Origin: Nitrospinota bacterium
Lineage (GTDB): Bacteria > Nitrospinota > Nitrospinia > UBA9942 > JAHJSF01
DNA length: 6,734 nucleotides
NCBI GenBank assembly: GCA_018830405.1
Contig: JAHJSF010000111.1
Span: forward strand, 1-6,734
Direction: 5' to 3'
In this document: positions 5,823 through 6,734 of the stretch, piece by piece
Layout of the letters: every line of letters begins with the position of its first letter
Position numbering within the stretch: the first letter of the stretch is position 1
Made by a program: the position numbers and the translations under genes
Notes under the pieces: model-generated
Databases searched by the model: none
The model's input: only the letters and a program-made list of their open reading frames with translations
What the model was told of the DNA's origin: nothing

Positions 5823-6533
5823 ATGTCTACAGCGATTATTACAGGGGGTGCCGTTAGGCTGGGGAAGGAGTTTGCCCTTCATCTGGCCAAGGAGGGGTAT
5901 AACGTCGCCATCCTCTACAATTCCTCTAAGAGGGAGGCGGAGGATACGCTGGCGGAGATAAAGGGTCTGGGGGTGACCGGCAAGGGATACCAGTTTGAGC
6001 TTAGAAATGTCGAAGGAATACCCTCCCTGATGAATGAGATTCTGCACGACTTTAAGGATGTCTCTATCCTTATAAACTCCGCTTCTATCTTTCCAAAGGC
6101 TTCTATTGCCGAAACAGAGATTAAGGATATGTATGAGGCGATGGATGTAAATCTTTTTGCCCCCTTTATTCTGATGCGTGAGTATTATCGTAAGGTGAAG
6201 AAGGGAAATATTATAAATATCCTGGATGAGAGGATAGCCACTAATTCCCCTACTAGGGCGGCCTATCTATTATCTAAGTCAGCGCTGGAGCGTTTGACCT
6301 ATATGGCCGCCATAGAGTTTGCGCCGGACATCAGGGTGAATGGAATAGCCCCAGGGCTTATATTGCAGAAAGAGGGAGTGGATACTAAATATTTTGCCAA
6401 GAGGAGTAAGGATGTTCCGATGGGGAGGAGTGGGGGGGTAGATTCTCTCCTTACAGGGATTGATTATCTCCTCAACAATCAATTTGTAACGGGAGAAGTT
6501 CTTTATATAGATGGAGGGGAATCGAAGGGCTAA
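5823..6533 (+). CDS. SDR oxidoreductase, pteridine reductase/FolM-like
   Basis: A 236-residue single-domain Rossmann enzyme of the short-chain dehydrogenase/reductase family, full length and cytoplasmic. The nucleotide-binding turn is Thr7-Gly-Gly-Ala-Val-Arg12-Leu-Gly14, the TGxxxRxG form seen in pteridine reductase (PTR1) and FolM rather than the usual TGxxxGxG. Basic Lys36 and Arg37 after the second strand suggest NADPH. Asn85-Ser-Ala-Ser88 replaces the usual NNAG. The catalytic set appears to be Asp135, Tyr148 and Lys152: Asp takes the place of the common Ser, and its spacing of 13 to Tyr equals Asp181-Tyr194-Lys198 of Leishmania PTR1. The segment Arg171-Val-Asn-Gly-Ile-Ala-Pro-Gly and a C-terminal Asp-Gly-Gly complete the fold. 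The likely reaction is NADPH reduction of a dihydropterin or dihydrofolate. The alternative is a generic 3-oxoacyl reductase-like SDR; the Asp makes this less likely. A folate role would suit the nearby metH, though they are separate transcription units. Confidence 0.85.
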   Translation: MSTAIITGGAVRLGKEFALHLAKEGYNVAILYNSSKREAEDTLAEIKGLGVTGKGYQFELRNVEGIPSLMNEILHDFKDVSILINSASIFPKASIAETEIKDMYEAMDVNLFAPFILMREYYRKVKKGNIINILDERIATNSPTRAAYLLSKSALERLTYMAAIEFAPDIRVNGIAPGLILQKEGVDTKYFAKRSKDVPMGRSGGVDSLLTGIDYLLNNQFVTGEVLYIDGGESKG

Positions 6534-6547
6534 TGCGAAGTCGCATT
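6532..6547. repeat. Perfect inverted repeat overlapping the reductase stop codon
   Basis: AATGCGA (6532-6538) and TCGCATT (6541-6547) are exact inverse complements around AG, beginning within the TAA. A second small hairpin, AACGC and GCGTT around a 5-base loop, follows at 6550-6564. Together they may end or stabilise the reductase mRNA, but there is no T-tract, so a standard intrinsic terminator is not supported. Confidence 0.45.
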
Positions 6548-6565
6548 CAAACGCTAACTGCGTTG

Positions 6566-6610
6566 GCTTTGTTGTCAACTCCTTAACATACAACCCCCTT
6601 AACAAAGCTT
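6566..6610. repeat. Intergenic hairpin element related to 4044-4080
   Basis: GCTTTGTT (6566-6573) is matched by its exact inverse complement AACAAAGC (6601-6608), with a 27-base loop containing TCAACTCC (6575-6582), and AAAGCTT closes the unit at 6604-6610. The order of these three words repeats that found at 4044-4080 after metH, and GCTTTGTT also occurs at 4015-4022. With the two small hairpins just before it, this looks like another member of the same degenerate intergenic family. Confidence 0.45.
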
Positions 6611-6654
6611 GCTATATTGTGGAAAGGGTTTAAGCCATACTTTATGTAATAGGC

Positions 6655-6710
6655 TATACTCCGGAAAGAATTATAAATAAGTTGGTTAAAATTCAACCCG
6701 GAGAAAGGAG
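6655..6710 (+). promoter_or_regulatory. Leader of the rightmost gene: possible -10, inverted repeat and strong RBS
   Basis: TATACT (6655-6660) is a reasonable -10 box but has only weak -35 candidates upstream. CTCCGG (6659-6664) and CCGGAG (6698-6703) are exact inverse complements 33 bases apart, with GTTG and CAAC (6681-6684, 6694-6697) able to form an inner stem. AAAGGAG (6704-6710) follows immediately and lies 7 bases before the ATG, an excellent ribosome binding site. If the long stem forms, it ends right at the ribosome site and could influence translation. Confidence 0.45.
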
Positions 6711-6717
6711 TACAGCC

Positions 6718-6734
6718 ATGAAAGGATCTAACAC
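6718..6734 (+). CDS. Start of an unrecognised gene (partial)
   Basis: An ATG at 6718 opens a frame reading Met-Lys-Gly-Ser-Asn before the window ends. The strong AAAGGAG 7 bases upstream makes it a credible gene start. Too little protein is present to name a family. Confidence 0.55.

Noticed and set aside
6279-6605. Minus-strand frame overlapping the reductase and the 3' hairpins
   Set aside because: It overlaps a well-supported reductase on the other strand and runs into the repeat region; no recognisable domain.

Overview
The window reads as ordinary chromosome of a Gram-negative-type bacterium: there is a Sec-exported periplasmic protein, a multi-pass inner-membrane transporter and a full-length cobalamin-dependent methionine synthase. 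Taxonomy cannot be fixed from the sequence. A Nitrospirota- or Desulfobacterota-like organism is only an impression from gene style and intergenic repeats.

Region 1 (1-3900, + strand): the 3' end of an unrecognised gene, a small YbcJ-type S4 RNA-binding protein 16 bases later, then metH (1138 codons) after a 49-base AT-rich leader. The spacing and shared direction suggest one transcription unit. MetH carries its zinc-thiolate cysteines, folate barrel, cobalamin DxHxxG motif and AdoMet-binding RxxxGY motif, so it should be a complete, reactivatable enzyme.

Region 2 (3901-4175): 275 non-coding bases holding degenerate repeats. A 35-base direct repeat (29 of 35 identical, 106 bases apart) lies inside longer imperfect palindromes. 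One hairpin core has a relative in the intergenic region near the right end of the window.

Region 3 (4176-5710, - strand): a two-gene operon, DUF1007 periplasmic protein then a NicO/RcnA-family nickel/cobalt permease, coupled by an ATGA overlap. It is strikingly AT-rich compared with its neighbours and points the opposite way, which suggests separate acquisition.

Region 4 (5711-6734, + strand): a short divergent intergenic region, then a short-chain reductase whose active site (Asp, Tyr, Lys with PTR1 spacing) and TGxxxRxG motif mark it as a pteridine-reductase/FolM-like enzyme. A hairpin-rich intergenic region follows, then the first codons of another gene with a strong ribosome binding site.

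A plausible metabolic thread is one-carbon and cobalamin chemistry. MetH needs methyltetrahydrofolate and cobalamin, the reductase may make reduced pterin or folate, and the permease may move the cobalt used in cobalamin. Only the enzyme assignments are well supported; the thread is inference. No clearly new system was seen. The most notable items are the AT-rich metal-transport cassette beside metH, the pteridine-reductase-like SDR and the intergenic repeat family.
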